This document shows positions 31,088 through 41,594 of a stretch of DNA of 64,000 bases, piece after piece. Each line of letters starts with the position of its first letter. Position 1 is the first letter of the stretch. The DNA comes from Clostridiales bacterium (lineage in GTDB: Bacteria > Bacillota > Clostridia > Oscillospirales > Acutalibacteraceae). The translations under genes were made by a program, and so were the position numbers. The notes under the pieces were generated by a model. That model saw nothing but the letters and a program-made list of their open reading frames with translations. It did not search any database and was not told where the DNA came from. The stretch is from assembly GCA_019416455.1 (NCBI GenBank), contig DXXG01000030.1, forward strand, positions 1 to 64,000. The letters run 5' to 3'.

Positions 31088-31395
31088 AGGACGTAGTCCA
31101 TGCAGGCCCGGCCGTCAGGCTCCCGCAGTTCCGTGACGAATTTCCCGAAGGCCACGTGGGCGGGATGCTTCTGGTAGATTGCCAGCTCCTCCATGCTGTT
31201 GAACTGGGATACCAGGATGTAGTCGTAATTGGTGGGGGCGGAGCCCTCAGCGGCGAAGTGGACCTCCATGCTCTGGATCTGAGGGATCTGGTCCTTTAAA
31301 GCCAGCATCCGTTCTCTGGCTTCCCGAAGATTTTCGGCTTTGGTCTTGCCGTTGGCGGACTCTTTGAACTTGAACATGACGATGTGTTGGATCAT
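31084..31395 (-). CDS. Dabb (stress-responsive A/B barrel) domain protein
   Basis: 103 residues, starting MIQHIVMFKFKESANG, then a helix LREARERMLAL and VHFAAEGSAPTNYDYILVSQF, the ferredoxin-like dimeric alpha-beta barrel of Dabb proteins. Such small proteins bind or process hydrophobic or reactive compounds; the exact ligand is unknown. Coupled to the MATE gene, which suggests joint handling of a toxic small molecule. Confidence 0.85.
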   Translation of the reverse strand: MIQHIVMFKFKESANGKTKAENLREARERMLALKDQIPQIQSMEVHFAAEGSAPTNYDYILVSQFNSMEELAIYQKHPAHVAFGKFVTELREPDGRACMDYVL

Positions 31396-31491
31396 AATGG
31401 TTCAATCCTTCCTTCCCAAAATAAAATTCAGCATCATTTTAGCGCATTTGGGGGAGGATTGCAATCCCGGTTCCGGGGGATCCAGAGAAAG

Positions 31492-31524
31492 AAAAAAAGA
31501 AGCCCGCCGAAAACGGCAGGCTTC
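31492..31524 (-). terminator. Terminator after the glycosyltransferase gene
   Basis: On the minus strand GAAGCCTGCCG and CGGCGGGCTTC form an 11-bp stem (one G-U) with loop TTTT, followed by a run of seven T. Confidence 0.85.
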
Positions 31525-31534
31525 CGGAAAGACC

Positions 31535-32617
31535 TTAGGAATGATCCTCTTCTCCGTGGAAAAAGCGCTCGTTGTAAAGGTAGGCTGGATCGTCCGGCTT
31601 GAAGGTCCCGGCTCGCCGGTTGTACTCCCGGGAGCGGGCATGGTCCCCCATGCGGTAGTAGCACACGCACAGCTGGATACAGGGCAGGTATCCATAGCAG
31701 TCCGGGGAGACGAAAGCCCCCGACCGGTCCTCCCTGGGGCGGGTGAGGGCGGTCTCGTACCAGAAAGCGGCGGTGGGGTAATCCCCCCGCTGGAAAAACC
31801 AGCTCCCCAAGTCGCAGCACAGCTCCGCCCGGGGCGGACCATACCGAAGGGCCCGGGTCAGAGCGGAGAGGGCCAAGTCCTCTTTTCCCTGACGGAGATA
31901 GCTTTGGGCTAGGTCCCGGCAGGCTTCCAGCTGGTTCTCCACCCAGCCTTTCCCCGAGGAGAGAAACTCCTCCCACAGTCCGGCAGCTTCCTCCTCCCGG
32001 CCGTGGGAAGCCAGCTCTCTGGCGTAGTAGAACTGCTCCCGGGGTTCCAGTTCCTTCCCCTGGGACAGCAGCCCCTCGAAGATCCGCAGGTTCCGGTCCG
32101 GGTCGCTGGGGCGGGTCTTTCGGTGGGAGACAGCGGCCTTCTCCCAGTAGATCACGTTCCCTACCGGGGGGATAGCTTCATGGACCGCGCCCCGCCACTT
32201 GAGCCCGGAAAGCCGGCGGATCAAACGTTCCCGGAAGTAGGTGAAGGTGGGCTCTCCCCGCTGGTCAAAGGCGATGTGGTAGGGGAGCATCACCACGTCG
32301 GTCTGGGGCGGGAGAAGGGCCTTCAATTCCAGAAAGCCTTCCCGGTATTCTGGGTCGATCACGTCGTCGGCGTCCAGCCAGAGGCAATATTGCTGGGTGG
32401 CTTTGGAAAAGGAGAAATTCCGGGCCTGGGAGAAATCCTCCACCCAGGGGAACTCGTATACTTTGGCTCCCAGTTCCCGGGCGGTCTCCCGGGTGCGGTC
32501 CCGGCTGCCGGTGTCCACTACGATGATCTCTTCCACCAGCCCCTGGACGGATTCCAAACACCTGGGTAAAGTGTCCTCCTCGTTTTTCACGATCATGCAC
32601 AGGCTGACGGTTATCAA
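31535..32617 (-). CDS. GT2 family glycosyltransferase with C-terminal TPR-like region
   Basis: About 360 residues. N-terminal GT-A domain: ITVSLCMIVKNEEDTLPRCL, VVDTGSRDRT and the DxD-type WLDADDVIDPEY. The C-terminal 180 residues are helical repeats (REQFYYARELASHGREEEAA, LALSALTRALRYG) of TPR type. This layout is common in spore-surface glycosyltransferases. It lies 71 nt downstream of the collagen-like gene and probably glycosylates its Thr-rich G-x-T repeats. The start is TTG 32617 with GGGGGA upstream; the ATG at 32653 has no ribosome site. Confidence 0.85.
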   Translation of the reverse strand: MITVSLCMIVKNEEDTLPRCLESVQGLVEEIIVVDTGSRDRTRETARELGAKVYEFPWVEDFSQARNFSFSKATQQYCLWLDADDVIDPEYREGFLELKALLPPQTDVVMLPYHIAFDQRGEPTFTYFRERLIRRLSGLKWRGAVHEAIPPVGNVIYWEKAAVSHRKTRPSDPDRNLRIFEGLLSQGKELEPREQFYYARELASHGREEEAAGLWEEFLSSGKGWVENQLEACRDLAQSYLRQGKEDLALSALTRALRYGPPRAELCCDLGSWFFQRGDYPTAAFWYETALTRPREDRSGAFVSPDCYGYLPCIQLCVCYYRMGDHARSREYNRRAGTFKPDDPAYLYNERFFHGEEDHS

Positions 32618-32688
32618 AAGGATTCCCCCTTTTCTCGGAAGATGTAAGGGCAAAGCCCGTAGGACTTTGCCCCGAAATGCGTATGGGT

Positions 32689-34020
<1,332 letters not shown>

Positions 34021-34039
34021 AAGCAGACATCCTTTCATT

Positions 34040-34110
34040 TAGAATCAAGGAGGACCAAATCCCTCCCACTGGCAGAATATGCCCAGGGGGAAGGATTGTG
34101 CGTGTCTCCT
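34040..34110 (-). promoter_or_regulatory. Possible sigma-K-like promoter of the collagen-like gene
   Basis: On the minus strand an AC dinucleotide is 16 nt from CATATTCT, similar to the late mother-cell sigma-K pattern (AC, N16-17, CATANNNTA). It would fit expression of an exosporium protein, but the match is short and uncertain. Confidence 0.25.
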
Positions 34111-34163
34111 GCTTTTAAAAAGCGGCTTTCGAGAAAAATATGGGGAAAGGTCCCAAGAAAGGG

Positions 34164-34192
34164 TGTACAAATTAGGGGAAAAAAGGTAAAAT
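34164..34192 (+). promoter_or_regulatory. Promoter candidate for the Gfo/Idh gene
   Basis: TGTACA (34164-34169) and TAAAAT (34187-34192) are spaced by 17 nt, about 70 nt before the start codon. Confidence 0.5.
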
Positions 34193-34264
34193 TAGCATAA
34201 CGGGCAGGATCCTGGAGGTCCTTCCGGTAAAATAATCAAGAACCGCAAAGGAGCGTTTGACTTC

Positions 34265-35368
34265 ATGGAAAAGAAATTTCGCATCGGTATCATCGGCTGC
34301 GGCGGCATCGCCAACAGCAAGCATATGCCTTCCCTCAGCAAACAGCCTGACGTAGAACTGGTGGCTTTCTGCGACATCGTGGAGGAGCGGGCCCAGAAAG
34401 CACTGGAACAGTACGGCGCTGAAGGAGCGAAAGCCTATACCGATTACAAAGAGCTTTTAAAAGACGAGACTATCGATATCGTCCATGTGTGCACCCCCAA
34501 CCGGGAGCACAGCTTCATCACCGTGGACGCTCTGGAGGCCGGCAAGCACGTCATGTGCGAGAAGCCCATGGCTATCAATGGAGAAGAAGCTCAGAAGATG
34601 CTGGACGCTGCCGCACGTACCGGCAAGAAGTTGACCATCGGTTACCAGAACCGGTATCGTCCCGACTCCTGGTACTTGAAGCGGGCCTGCGACAACGACG
34701 AGCTGGGCGAGATCTACTATGCCAAGGCCCACGCTCTGCGCCGGAGAGGCGTTCCCACCTGGGGAGTGTTCATCGATGAGTATGAGCAGGGCGGCGGTCC
34801 TCTGATCGATATCGGCACCCATGCCCTGGACCTGACCCTGTGGATGATGAACAACTACAAGCCCAAAATGGTGGTGGGCAGCGTGTTCAAGAAGCTGGGG
34901 GATCAGAAGGAGTCCGGCAACGCCTGGGGCGACTGGGATTCTGAAAAGATCACCGTGGAGGATTCCGCTTTCGGATTCATCATCATGGAGAACGGAGCCA
35001 CCATTTCCCTGGAGTCCGCCTGGGCCCTGAACACCCTGGATATCGGGGAGGCCAAGACCACTTTGTGCGGTGTGAAGGCAGGCGCGGACATGAAGGACGG
35101 CCTGCGGATCAACCGGGTGAAGTACAATAAGTGGGTCACCGAGGAGGTCACTCTGGATGCCACCGGTGTGACTTTCTACGGTGTGAAGGGAGCCAAACCC
35201 TCTGAGATCGAGGCCCGTATGTGGCTGGACGCTATCAAGAACGACACCGACGTGGTGGTGAAGCCGGAACAGGCCATTGTGGTCACCCGGATCCTGGACG
35301 CCATCTATCGTTCCGGCCGCACGGGCAAACCGGTGTTCTTCGGGCCTGACGGACTGCCTCAGGACTGA
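34265..35368 (+). CDS. Gfo/Idh/MocA family oxidoreductase
   Basis: 367 residues. The N-terminal Rossmann domain has GIIGCGGIAN and HVCTPNREHS; the family motif CEKPMAI follows, and DIGTHALDLTLWM carries the catalytic-type Asp and His. These NAD(P) enzymes oxidise sugars, sugar acids or inositol-like compounds. The next gene codes a URO-D-like protein 50 nt downstream and is probably in the same message. The exact sugar is unknown. AAAGGAG precedes the ATG. Confidence 0.9.
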   Translation: MEKKFRIGIIGCGGIANSKHMPSLSKQPDVELVAFCDIVEERAQKALEQYGAEGAKAYTDYKELLKDETIDIVHVCTPNREHSFITVDALEAGKHVMCEKPMAINGEEAQKMLDAAARTGKKLTIGYQNRYRPDSWYLKRACDNDELGEIYYAKAHALRRRGVPTWGVFIDEYEQGGGPLIDIGTHALDLTLWMMNNYKPKMVVGSVFKKLGDQKESGNAWGDWDSEKITVEDSAFGFIIMENGATISLESAWALNTLDIGEAKTTLCGVKAGADMKDGLRINRVKYNKWVTEEVTLDATGVTFYGVKGAKPSEIEARMWLDAIKNDTDVVVKPEQAIVVTRILDAIYRSGRTGKPVFFGPDGLPQD

Positions 35369-35418
35369 GAGACAAGAGAACTTTACGAAAAGCTGACAGG
35401 AGAAAGGAGCGCAGACTT

Positions 35419-36381
35419 ATGACGAAAAAAGAACGGGTCCAGGCGGTGCTTCGGGGAGAGGTCCCCGACAAGGTGCCCAGCGGATTTTCCCTCCATTTCC
35501 CCGTGGAGCGCAACTCCGGGGAAGCGGGCGTGGAAGCCCATTTGGAATTCTTCCGGGAGACCGACACGGACATCGCCAAGATCATGAACGAGAACTTGAT
35601 CCCCTACCAGGGGGACATCCGGACCCCGGAGGATTGGAAGATCATCGGGCCCATCACCAAGGAGACTCCCATCATCCAGCGGCAGATGGACTTCACCAAA
35701 GCCATTCTGGACAAGGCCCCACAAGACGCCTATTTCCTGGGGACCCTCCACGGCGTCACCGCCTGCGCTCTCCACCCCATTGAGGAGATCTACGGTTACG
35801 ATGGGGGCCGTGTGAAGCTGGTGGAGCATCTGCGGGAAGATCCCCAGCCGGTGCAGGACGCTCTCAAGCGGATGGCAGAAGGCATGTGCCACTTGGCCTG
35901 GGGTTACGCTGAAGCCGGGGTGGACGGCATCTACTATGCTGCCCTGGGCGGTGAGACCCGGTGGTTCACCGATGAGGAGTTTGCCCGGTGGATCGAGCCC
36001 CTGGATAAGCTGATCCTGTCGGAGATCCAAAAATCCGGCTGCGGGACCTTCCTGCACATCTGCAAGGACCGGCTGAACATGGAGCGTTACCGGAGCTATA
36101 ACGAGTTTTGCCACATCGTCAACTGGGGTGTGTACGAAGCCCCCTATTCCCTGGAGGAGGGGAAGAAGCTTTTCCCGGGCAAGCCCATCATGGGCGGTCT
36201 GCCCGCTCGTACCGGTGTCATGACTCAAGGCACCTTGGAGGAGCTGATCCAGGAGGCAAAGAGGCTGGCGGCGGAGTACGGTTCGGAGCCCTTCATTCTG
36301 GGGGCGGACTGCACTCTGCCCACGGAGATCCCCTACCAGCGGATCCGCACCATCGTGGACGCTGCCAGGGAAGCCAAATGA
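35419..36381 (+). CDS. Uroporphyrinogen decarboxylase-like (URO-D superfamily) protein
   Basis: 320 residues, TIM-barrel pattern with the N-terminal KKERVQAVLRGEVPDKVP and C-terminal FILGADCTLPTEIPYQRIR that mark URO-D family members. Heme-pathway HemE is usually larger and lies with other hem genes; neither holds here, so a role as a methyltransferase or other catabolic enzyme is more likely. It follows the Gfo/Idh gene. A terminator follows directly. Confidence 0.8.
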   Translation: MTKKERVQAVLRGEVPDKVPSGFSLHFPVERNSGEAGVEAHLEFFRETDTDIAKIMNENLIPYQGDIRTPEDWKIIGPITKETPIIQRQMDFTKAILDKAPQDAYFLGTLHGVTACALHPIEEIYGYDGGRVKLVEHLREDPQPVQDALKRMAEGMCHLAWGYAEAGVDGIYYAALGGETRWFTDEEFARWIEPLDKLILSEIQKSGCGTFLHICKDRLNMERYRSYNEFCHIVNWGVYEAPYSLEEGKKLFPGKPIMGGLPARTGVMTQGTLEELIQEAKRLAAEYGSEPFILGADCTLPTEIPYQRIRTIVDAAREAK

Positions 36382-36393
36382 CCATCAGGACAT

Positions 36394-36434
36394 AAAAAGA
36401 GAGACTGCCGTCATCTTTCGGCAGTCTCTTTTTA
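36394..36434 (+). terminator. Bidirectional terminator between URO-D and MATE genes
   Basis: AAAAAGAGAGACTGCCG and CGGCAGTCTCTTTTT form a perfect stem with an 8-nt loop, between convergent genes. Confidence 0.92.
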
Positions 36435-36485
36435 GTTGGGGAAGTTTTACGCCTGGGGCGGGGGGAGGAAGGCTGTAAAGTTTTC

Positions 36486-37847
36486 TCAGCGAGTGATGTT
36501 CCGCAGCCAGATCTTCTTCCGGTAGCGCCAGAAAGACAAGGGGATCTTGATCAGTTCGTCGCTCATGAGGATGACGTACACCACCGGCAGGCTCCAATGG
36601 AATACAAAGGCTGCCAGGCTGCCGAAGAGAATGGACCCGAACCACATGGAGCCCACGTCGAAGAACAGTCCGATCTTGGCGTCTCCGCCCGCCCGGAAAA
36701 TGCCCACGATCATGGTGGTGTTCATGGCTTGAGCCACTACGAAGTAGGCCATGACCAGCATCATGAAGGAGAGATATTCCTGAGCCTGCGGGGAGAGGGT
36801 CATCACGTTCATCAGAATGGGACGGGCAAGAAGCACCACGCCCCCGCCCAAAAGCCCGAAGAGCAGGGTCAGCCGGATGAACCGGCCGCCGTATTCCTCC
36901 GCCCGGCGGGTGTCGCCGCTGCCAATGGCCTTGCCGATCATGATAGCGGTGGCGTTGGCGATGCCGAAGGCCACCACGGTCGCCAGCTGTCTCGCCACCT
37001 GAGCCACGCTGTTAGCGGCTACCGCGGAGCTGCCCAGATGGCCGATGACCACCGAGTTCATGGCCACTCCAGCGCCCCACAGCAGCTCATTGATCATCAC
37101 AGGCACGGAGTAGGTGAGGAAATCCCGGAACAGCAGGGGGTCCCGGACGAACAGGTCACGGGGATCCAGTCGGATGGTCCGGTTGATCCGCTTGGAGTAG
37201 ACGATCACAATGACCAGTTCCAGCAGCCGGGCGCAGATAGTTCCCAAAGCGGCGCCTTCGATGCCCATGGCGGGGCAGCCCAGCAGACCAAAGATGAACA
37301 CGGCGTTCAGGCATACGTTGGTCACCAGAGAGGCTAGGTAAGTCACCGTGGACACGATCACCCGTTCCACGCTGCGCATGATGTTCAAATACACGTTGGT
37401 GATGGCCATAGGGATGTAGGACAAAGCGATGAGCCGCAGGTACTTCACGCCCTCAGAGATGACAGCCTCTTCCGGGGTAAAGACCCGCATCAGCTGGGCG
37501 GGGATCAGCAGGGCGGCCAGGGTGAACACCAGACCGGTGCACAGGGAAAAACGCATGGCGATGCCGAGCACTTTCTCGATGGTGCGGGTGTCGCCCTTGC
37601 CCCAGTATTGGGCTGTCAGGATGGCGGCGCCGCTGGTCAGGCCGAAGAAAAACAGGGTCATGATAAACTGCACCTGGCCTGCCAAGGACGAGGCGGACAG
37701 TACGGTCTCGCCCACCTGGCCCAGCATCATCACGTCCGCGGAGGTGACCGCCACGTTGATGAGGTTTTGCAGCGCCATAGGGACCACCAGGGCGAATACG
37801 TTGCGGTAAAAGATGCGGCTGTCGCTTTTAGCGGAATTTTGACTCAT
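36486..37847 (-). CDS. MATE family efflux transporter (second copy)
   Basis: About 453 residues with twelve predicted membrane helices; typical motifs NVFALVVPMALQNLINVAV and GQVGETVLSASSLAGQ at the start. It is distinct in sequence from the MATE protein at 29645-31087. The likely start is ATG 37847 (MSQNSAKSD), with AAAGG 12 nt upstream; ATG codons at 37859 and 37877 are alternatives. It stands alone, and the substrate is unknown. Confidence 0.88.
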   Translation of the reverse strand: MSQNSAKSDSRIFYRNVFALVVPMALQNLINVAVTSADVMMLGQVGETVLSASSLAGQVQFIMTLFFFGLTSGAAILTAQYWGKGDTRTIEKVLGIAMRFSLCTGLVFTLAALLIPAQLMRVFTPEEAVISEGVKYLRLIALSYIPMAITNVYLNIMRSVERVIVSTVTYLASLVTNVCLNAVFIFGLLGCPAMGIEGAALGTICARLLELVIVIVYSKRINRTIRLDPRDLFVRDPLLFRDFLTYSVPVMINELLWGAGVAMNSVVIGHLGSSAVAANSVAQVARQLATVVAFGIANATAIMIGKAIGSGDTRRAEEYGGRFIRLTLLFGLLGGGVVLLARPILMNVMTLSPQAQEYLSFMMLVMAYFVVAQAMNTTMIVGIFRAGGDAKIGLFFDVGSMWFGSILFGSLAAFVFHWSLPVVYVILMSDELIKIPLSFWRYRKKIWLRNITR

Positions 37848-37999
37848 GAAATGGAACATCCTTTCTCTTATCTCCAATACGTCCTGCCGAAAATCGGGGC
37901 TCTTCTCCCAGGAGCCGGCCGAGGCAGACTTTTTCCATTATAAGGTCCCAAACCTCAAAGCGCAAGGGGGAATGGGCGGAAGAATGGGGGAAACCCTCG

Positions 38000-38035
38000 A
38001 AAAAAAGAGGGCCTCCGCCAAAAAGCGAAAGCCCT
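38000..38035 (-). terminator. Terminator after the sugar ABC transporter operon
   Basis: On the minus strand AGGGCTTTCGC pairs (with G-U) with GCGGAGGCCCT around a 6-nt loop, followed by seven T. Confidence 0.8.
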
Positions 38036-38061
38036 GAAAAAACTTGGTTTTTTGAGTGGGT

Positions 38062-38928
38062 TTATCCCTTTACCGCGCCTGCGGTCATGCCGTCCAGGAA
38101 ATACCGCTGGAAGGCCAGGAACAGGATGAACAGGGGAATCACAGAGAAGAAAGATCCCACGATCAGCAGATCGTAGTTGTTGCCGTAGGGAGTCAGCAGG
38201 GAACGCAGACCGATGGGCAAAGTGAAGTTCTGCTCAGAGCGGAACACCAGCAAGGGCCACAGAAAGCTGTTCCAGCTGTTCATGCCGTTGAGGATGGCCA
38301 TGGCGGCGAAGGAAGGCTTCATGATAGGCATGATGAGCCGGAAATAGATGCCGTACTCCGAAGAGCCGTCCACACGGCCCGCGTCCATGATCTCCTTGGG
38401 AATGCTCAGCAGATACTGACGGAAGAAGAAAATGGTGGAGGCTTGGGTCAAGCCCGGCAGGATGATGCCCACCCAGCTGTCAGTCAGCTTCATGCTGATG
38501 ATCTCCGTGTACAGGGGGAGCATGAGGATCTCAAAGGGAACCATCATGGTCAGCAGCACCAGGGTGAAGAAGAAGTTCCGTCCCTTGAAGTTGTAGCAGG
38601 CGAAGCCGTAGCCCACAAAGGCGCAGACCATCAACACACAGAACACCTGTACAATGGTGAGGCCCATGCTGTTGAAGAACCACCGGAAATAGTAGTGGTC
38701 TCCGGTGAACAAGTACACGTAGTTGTCAAAGGACATGCGGTTCAGGTCGATGCCCAGGTTCAGACCGAACTGCACGATGTCACGTCCGGGCTTGAAGCTG
38801 GAAATGAAGTTGGCGTAGAAGGGGATGATCACAAGAATGCCCAGCACCAGGAAGAACAAGAACATCAAGGCGCTGAGGATTCGGTTACGGACTGTTTGGC
38901 TCTTGCCATGCACGATCTCAGTTTTCAT
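38062..38928 (-). CDS. Carbohydrate ABC transporter permease, MalG/UgpE type
   Basis: 288 residues with six membrane helices. The cytoplasmic EAA loop, EIMDAGRVDGSSEYGIYFRL with IIMPIMKP, is the ATPase docking site of sugar permeases. It is the last gene of a three-gene operon after the MalF-like permease (7-nt gap). No ATPase gene is present nearby, so a shared MsmX/UgpC-type ATPase encoded elsewhere is expected. Confidence 0.93.
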   Translation of the reverse strand: MKTEIVHGKSQTVRNRILSALMFLFFLVLGILVIIPFYANFISSFKPGRDIVQFGLNLGIDLNRMSFDNYVYLFTGDHYYFRWFFNSMGLTIVQVFCVLMVCAFVGYGFACYNFKGRNFFFTLVLLTMMVPFEILMLPLYTEIISMKLTDSWVGIILPGLTQASTIFFFRQYLLSIPKEIMDAGRVDGSSEYGIYFRLIMPIMKPSFAAMAILNGMNSWNSFLWPLLVFRSEQNFTLPIGLRSLLTPYGNNYDLLIVGSFFSVIPLFILFLAFQRYFLDGMTAGAVKG

Positions 38929-38935
38929 CTTATCC

Positions 38936-39829
38936 TCAGTCCTCCTCTCCGCCCAGGGTGCCGTTGATCCGCAGCTGGATCAGGTTGATGGTCATAGCGA
39001 TGATCAGCAGTACCAGGCCCACGGTGGAAGCGTAGCCCAGGTCGTTTTTCTCAATGCCCTGCCGGTACAGATAGCCCACAATGGTCAAAGTGATGTTGTT
39101 GGGCGAACTGTTGCCGTTCCACAGGATGAAGCTTTCGGTAAACATGGCCAAGCCCGCGTAGATGGAGATGGTCAGCACATAAATGGTGGTGGGCTTCAGC
39201 AGGGGCATGGTGATCTTGGTGAATTTCTGCCAGCCGTTGGCGCCGTCTATGCTGGCGGACTCGTACAGCTCTTCCGGGATGCTCTTCAAGCCGGAGAGGA
39301 AGTACATCATGTTCACGCCGGTCCAGCGCCAGCAAGCCACCAGCAGCAGGACGAAGAAACCGGTCCCCTGCTGACGCAGCCAGCGCACCGGCTCGATGCC
39401 GAACACTGCCACGATCTGGTTCATCAGGGAGAACTCGGTCTCGCTGAAGGCCAGACGGAAAATGGTGCCCGCAACCACCACGGAAGTGATGGCGGGGAGG
39501 TACATCAGAGACTTGAACAGGCCGGGGGCCTTCATCAGTTTGCTGTTGATCATGCAGGCAAACATCATGGGGAAGGGGATCAGCAGCACCAAGGTGAGGA
39601 TCATGTACAAGACGCTGTTGGACAAAGCTTTGAAGAATACTTTATCCCCAAACAGCCGCTGGAAGTTGGCCAGACCCACCCACTCGGTGACGCCGGGCTT
39701 CACATCTTGGAAGCTCATGACGATGGTGCTGATCATGGGATAGATGAAAAACAGGCAGAAGATGATCAGAAATGGCAGGATGAACATATAGGGAGCCACT
39801 TTCTGATTATAAAAGAACTTCCGAATCAT
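38936..39829 (-). CDS. Carbohydrate ABC transporter permease, MalF/UgpA type
   Basis: 297 residues, six membrane helices, with the EAA loop YESASIDGANGWQKFTKITMPLLKP. It forms a heterodimer with the MalG-like protein encoded next. It follows the binding-protein gene by about 100 nt, a gap holding a hairpin that may reduce permease expression relative to the binding protein, a common arrangement. Confidence 0.93.
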   Translation of the reverse strand: MIRKFFYNQKVAPYMFILPFLIIFCLFFIYPMISTIVMSFQDVKPGVTEWVGLANFQRLFGDKVFFKALSNSVLYMILTLVLLIPFPMMFACMINSKLMKAPGLFKSLMYLPAITSVVVAGTIFRLAFSETEFSLMNQIVAVFGIEPVRWLRQQGTGFFVLLLVACWRWTGVNMMYFLSGLKSIPEELYESASIDGANGWQKFTKITMPLLKPTTIYVLTISIYAGLAMFTESFILWNGNSSPNNITLTIVGYLYRQGIEKNDLGYASTVGLVLLIIAMTINLIQLRINGTLGGEED

Positions 39830-39864
39830 AACTGCAACTCACTCCTTATTCCAGAAAAAAGGCG

Positions 39865-39900
39865 GCGGTAAGGAACTTCCTACCGCCACCCTTTTCCGCG
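39865..39900 (-). promoter_or_regulatory. Intercistronic hairpin between binding-protein and permease genes
   Basis: On the minus strand GGCGGTAGGAAGTTCCTTACCGCC forms a strong hairpin followed by a T-rich run, similar to the partial terminators after binding-protein genes. Confidence 0.65.
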
Positions 39901-39932
39901 CGATTCAAATGTAAATGAAGGAGAAACCCTTA

Positions 39933-41327
39933 TTATCCAAGCTCATTGACCGCCTGCTCCTGAGCAGCGATGGCAGCTTCCTCAGCGGGAACGCCGTTTT
40001 CGATGATGTCAGGCAGGGTAACGGTGGTCATGATATCGCTGATGGTGGGAACAGCGTAGGTGGACTTGATGGTGCGGATATCGTCCTTAATGACGTTCAG
40101 CACGTCAAAGGGGTTGTCGATGAAGAAGCTGATGAACTGGTTATCTTCATTGGTGGTGAGCTCTTCGTCCTCCCACAGGGAAGTGTTGCAGGGATCGAAG
40201 CCCAGCACGTTCCAGATGTCCCGGTTGCCTTCTTCGCTCAGCTTGGCCCAGCACAGCCATTCGCCGGCCAGTTCGGGATTCTTGGACTGCACGGTCACAA
40301 CAGTACCGGTGCCGCCGCCGCCGTAGGACACGCCGAAGTCTGCCTCATCAAACACGGGCATGGGAGCGATGCCGATACGGCCAGCCTCGATGCCTTCCAT
40401 GTAAGCGGGGTATCTGGACATGTACCACAGAGGACGGATGATGGTGGCATAGCCGCCGGCGTTGATAGCGCCGTAGCCTTCCTCACCGTCAACGCTGCCG
40501 CCGGGGATGGTCTGATCCACGCCGGACTGAGCAAGATCCTGGATGGTGGTGAGGGCCTTGATGGATTCGGGAGAATCCAGAGTGGGAGCGCCGTTTTCGT
40601 CGGTCATATCAGCGTTCTGAGCCGCCAGCATAGCCTCATAAATGAAGATGCCGTTGGTCTCGGCAGCGCCCATGGCCTTGCCGGTAGCTTCCACAACCTT
40701 CAGGCCGGCTTCCTTGTAGTCGTCCCAGGTCTTGATCTCTTTGTAGTCCACGCCAGCCTCATTGAGGATAGCGGTGTCGTAGAAAGCCACAGTGGCGCCT
40801 ACGTGAGTGGGGATACCGTAGTTGACGCCGTCCTTGGAGTACACTTCCAGACGGGAAGCAACGATTTCATCCCGGTACGGATCCACATAGCTGGTCAGGT
40901 CTACGAACTGGGGTTCGCCTTCCAGATAGGTGGGGAACTTGTTGATCTCGACGTCGCACATGTCGGGAGCACCTTCGCCGGACTGAAGGGCGATGGTCAG
41001 CTTGTTGTGCATGTCGCTGAAGGGCTGCACGGAAACAGTGAGGTTGACAGCTTTGTCAGGGTTGGCTTCGTTCCACTTGTCAGCCATGGTCTCGTAGAAG
41101 GTGCGGTGAACTTCCTGGAAGGTCCACAGCTCCAGGGGAGTGCCCTCGGCGGAACCGCCGCCTTCGTCTGTGGTCTCTTCCTCTTCAGCGGGAGTGGAGA
41201 CGGAAGAATCATTGCCCGTTTCCTCAGTGGTGGAGGAAGTGGGAGTGCCACTGTTGCAGCCAGCGAAAGCAGAAACCAGGATCGCGGCCGCCATCAAACT
41301 ACTCAACAACTTACGCAATCTCATCAT
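39933..41327 (-). CDS. Extracellular sugar-binding lipoprotein of the ABC transporter
   Basis: 464 residues. Signal peptide and lipobox LVSAFAGC place Cys23 or Cys24 as the lipid anchor, followed by an acidic Ser/Thr linker and a family 1 solute-binding fold (WTFQEVHRTFYETMADKWNE; VSYGGGGTGTVVTVQSKNPE). It captures an oligo- or monosaccharide and passes it to the two permeases. The gene is driven from the promoter at 41595-41623 and has an operator-like dyad at the -35 box. GAAAGG precedes the tandem ATG codons. Confidence 0.92.
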   Translation of the reverse strand: MMRLRKLLSSLMAAAILVSAFAGCNSGTPTSSTTEETGNDSSVSTPAEEEETTDEGGGSAEGTPLELWTFQEVHRTFYETMADKWNEANPDKAVNLTVSVQPFSDMHNKLTIALQSGEGAPDMCDVEINKFPTYLEGEPQFVDLTSYVDPYRDEIVASRLEVYSKDGVNYGIPTHVGATVAFYDTAILNEAGVDYKEIKTWDDYKEAGLKVVEATGKAMGAAETNGIFIYEAMLAAQNADMTDENGAPTLDSPESIKALTTIQDLAQSGVDQTIPGGSVDGEEGYGAINAGGYATIIRPLWYMSRYPAYMEGIEAGRIGIAPMPVFDEADFGVSYGGGGTGTVVTVQSKNPELAGEWLCWAKLSEEGNRDIWNVLGFDPCNTSLWEDEELTTNEDNQFISFFIDNPFDVLNVIKDDIRTIKSTYAVPTISDIMTTVTLPDIIENGVPAEEAAIAAQEQAVNELG

Positions 41328-41501
41328 GTTACACCCTTTCTTATTTTCTCGGTTTTCCTAGGCAAGATGGAGCGAGATCGCAAGGACTGGAAATTCTTTT
41401 CACTGGTTTAAGCAGCCTCCCCGACACCCTCCTTCAACAGGGGTGAATATGTAATTTTTGCTTACTTTCCAGTGAGATGTCCGATCCTGTTGAACTCGCG
41501 G

Positions 41502-41538
41502 ACAACTTGCCAAAACGTTTGGAGGACAACCAAGTTGT
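41502..41538. promoter_or_regulatory. Downstream operator candidate in the sugar transporter leader
   Basis: ACAACTTG (41502-41509) and CAAGTTGT (41531-41538) form an 8-bp perfect dyad enclosing CCAAAACGTTTGG (41510-41522), a LacI/CcpA-like palindrome. The ACAACTT half-site is shared with the dyad at the promoter. Confidence 0.5.
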
Positions 41539-41594
41539 GCGATATTTATAAAATATATTTTATCACACGGCTTTTTATTATCCTCTATGCGTGT

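Noticed and set aside
35419..36381. hemE of heme biosynthesis
   Set aside because: Shorter than usual HemE and there are no heme genes nearby; only the URO-D superfamily is supported.
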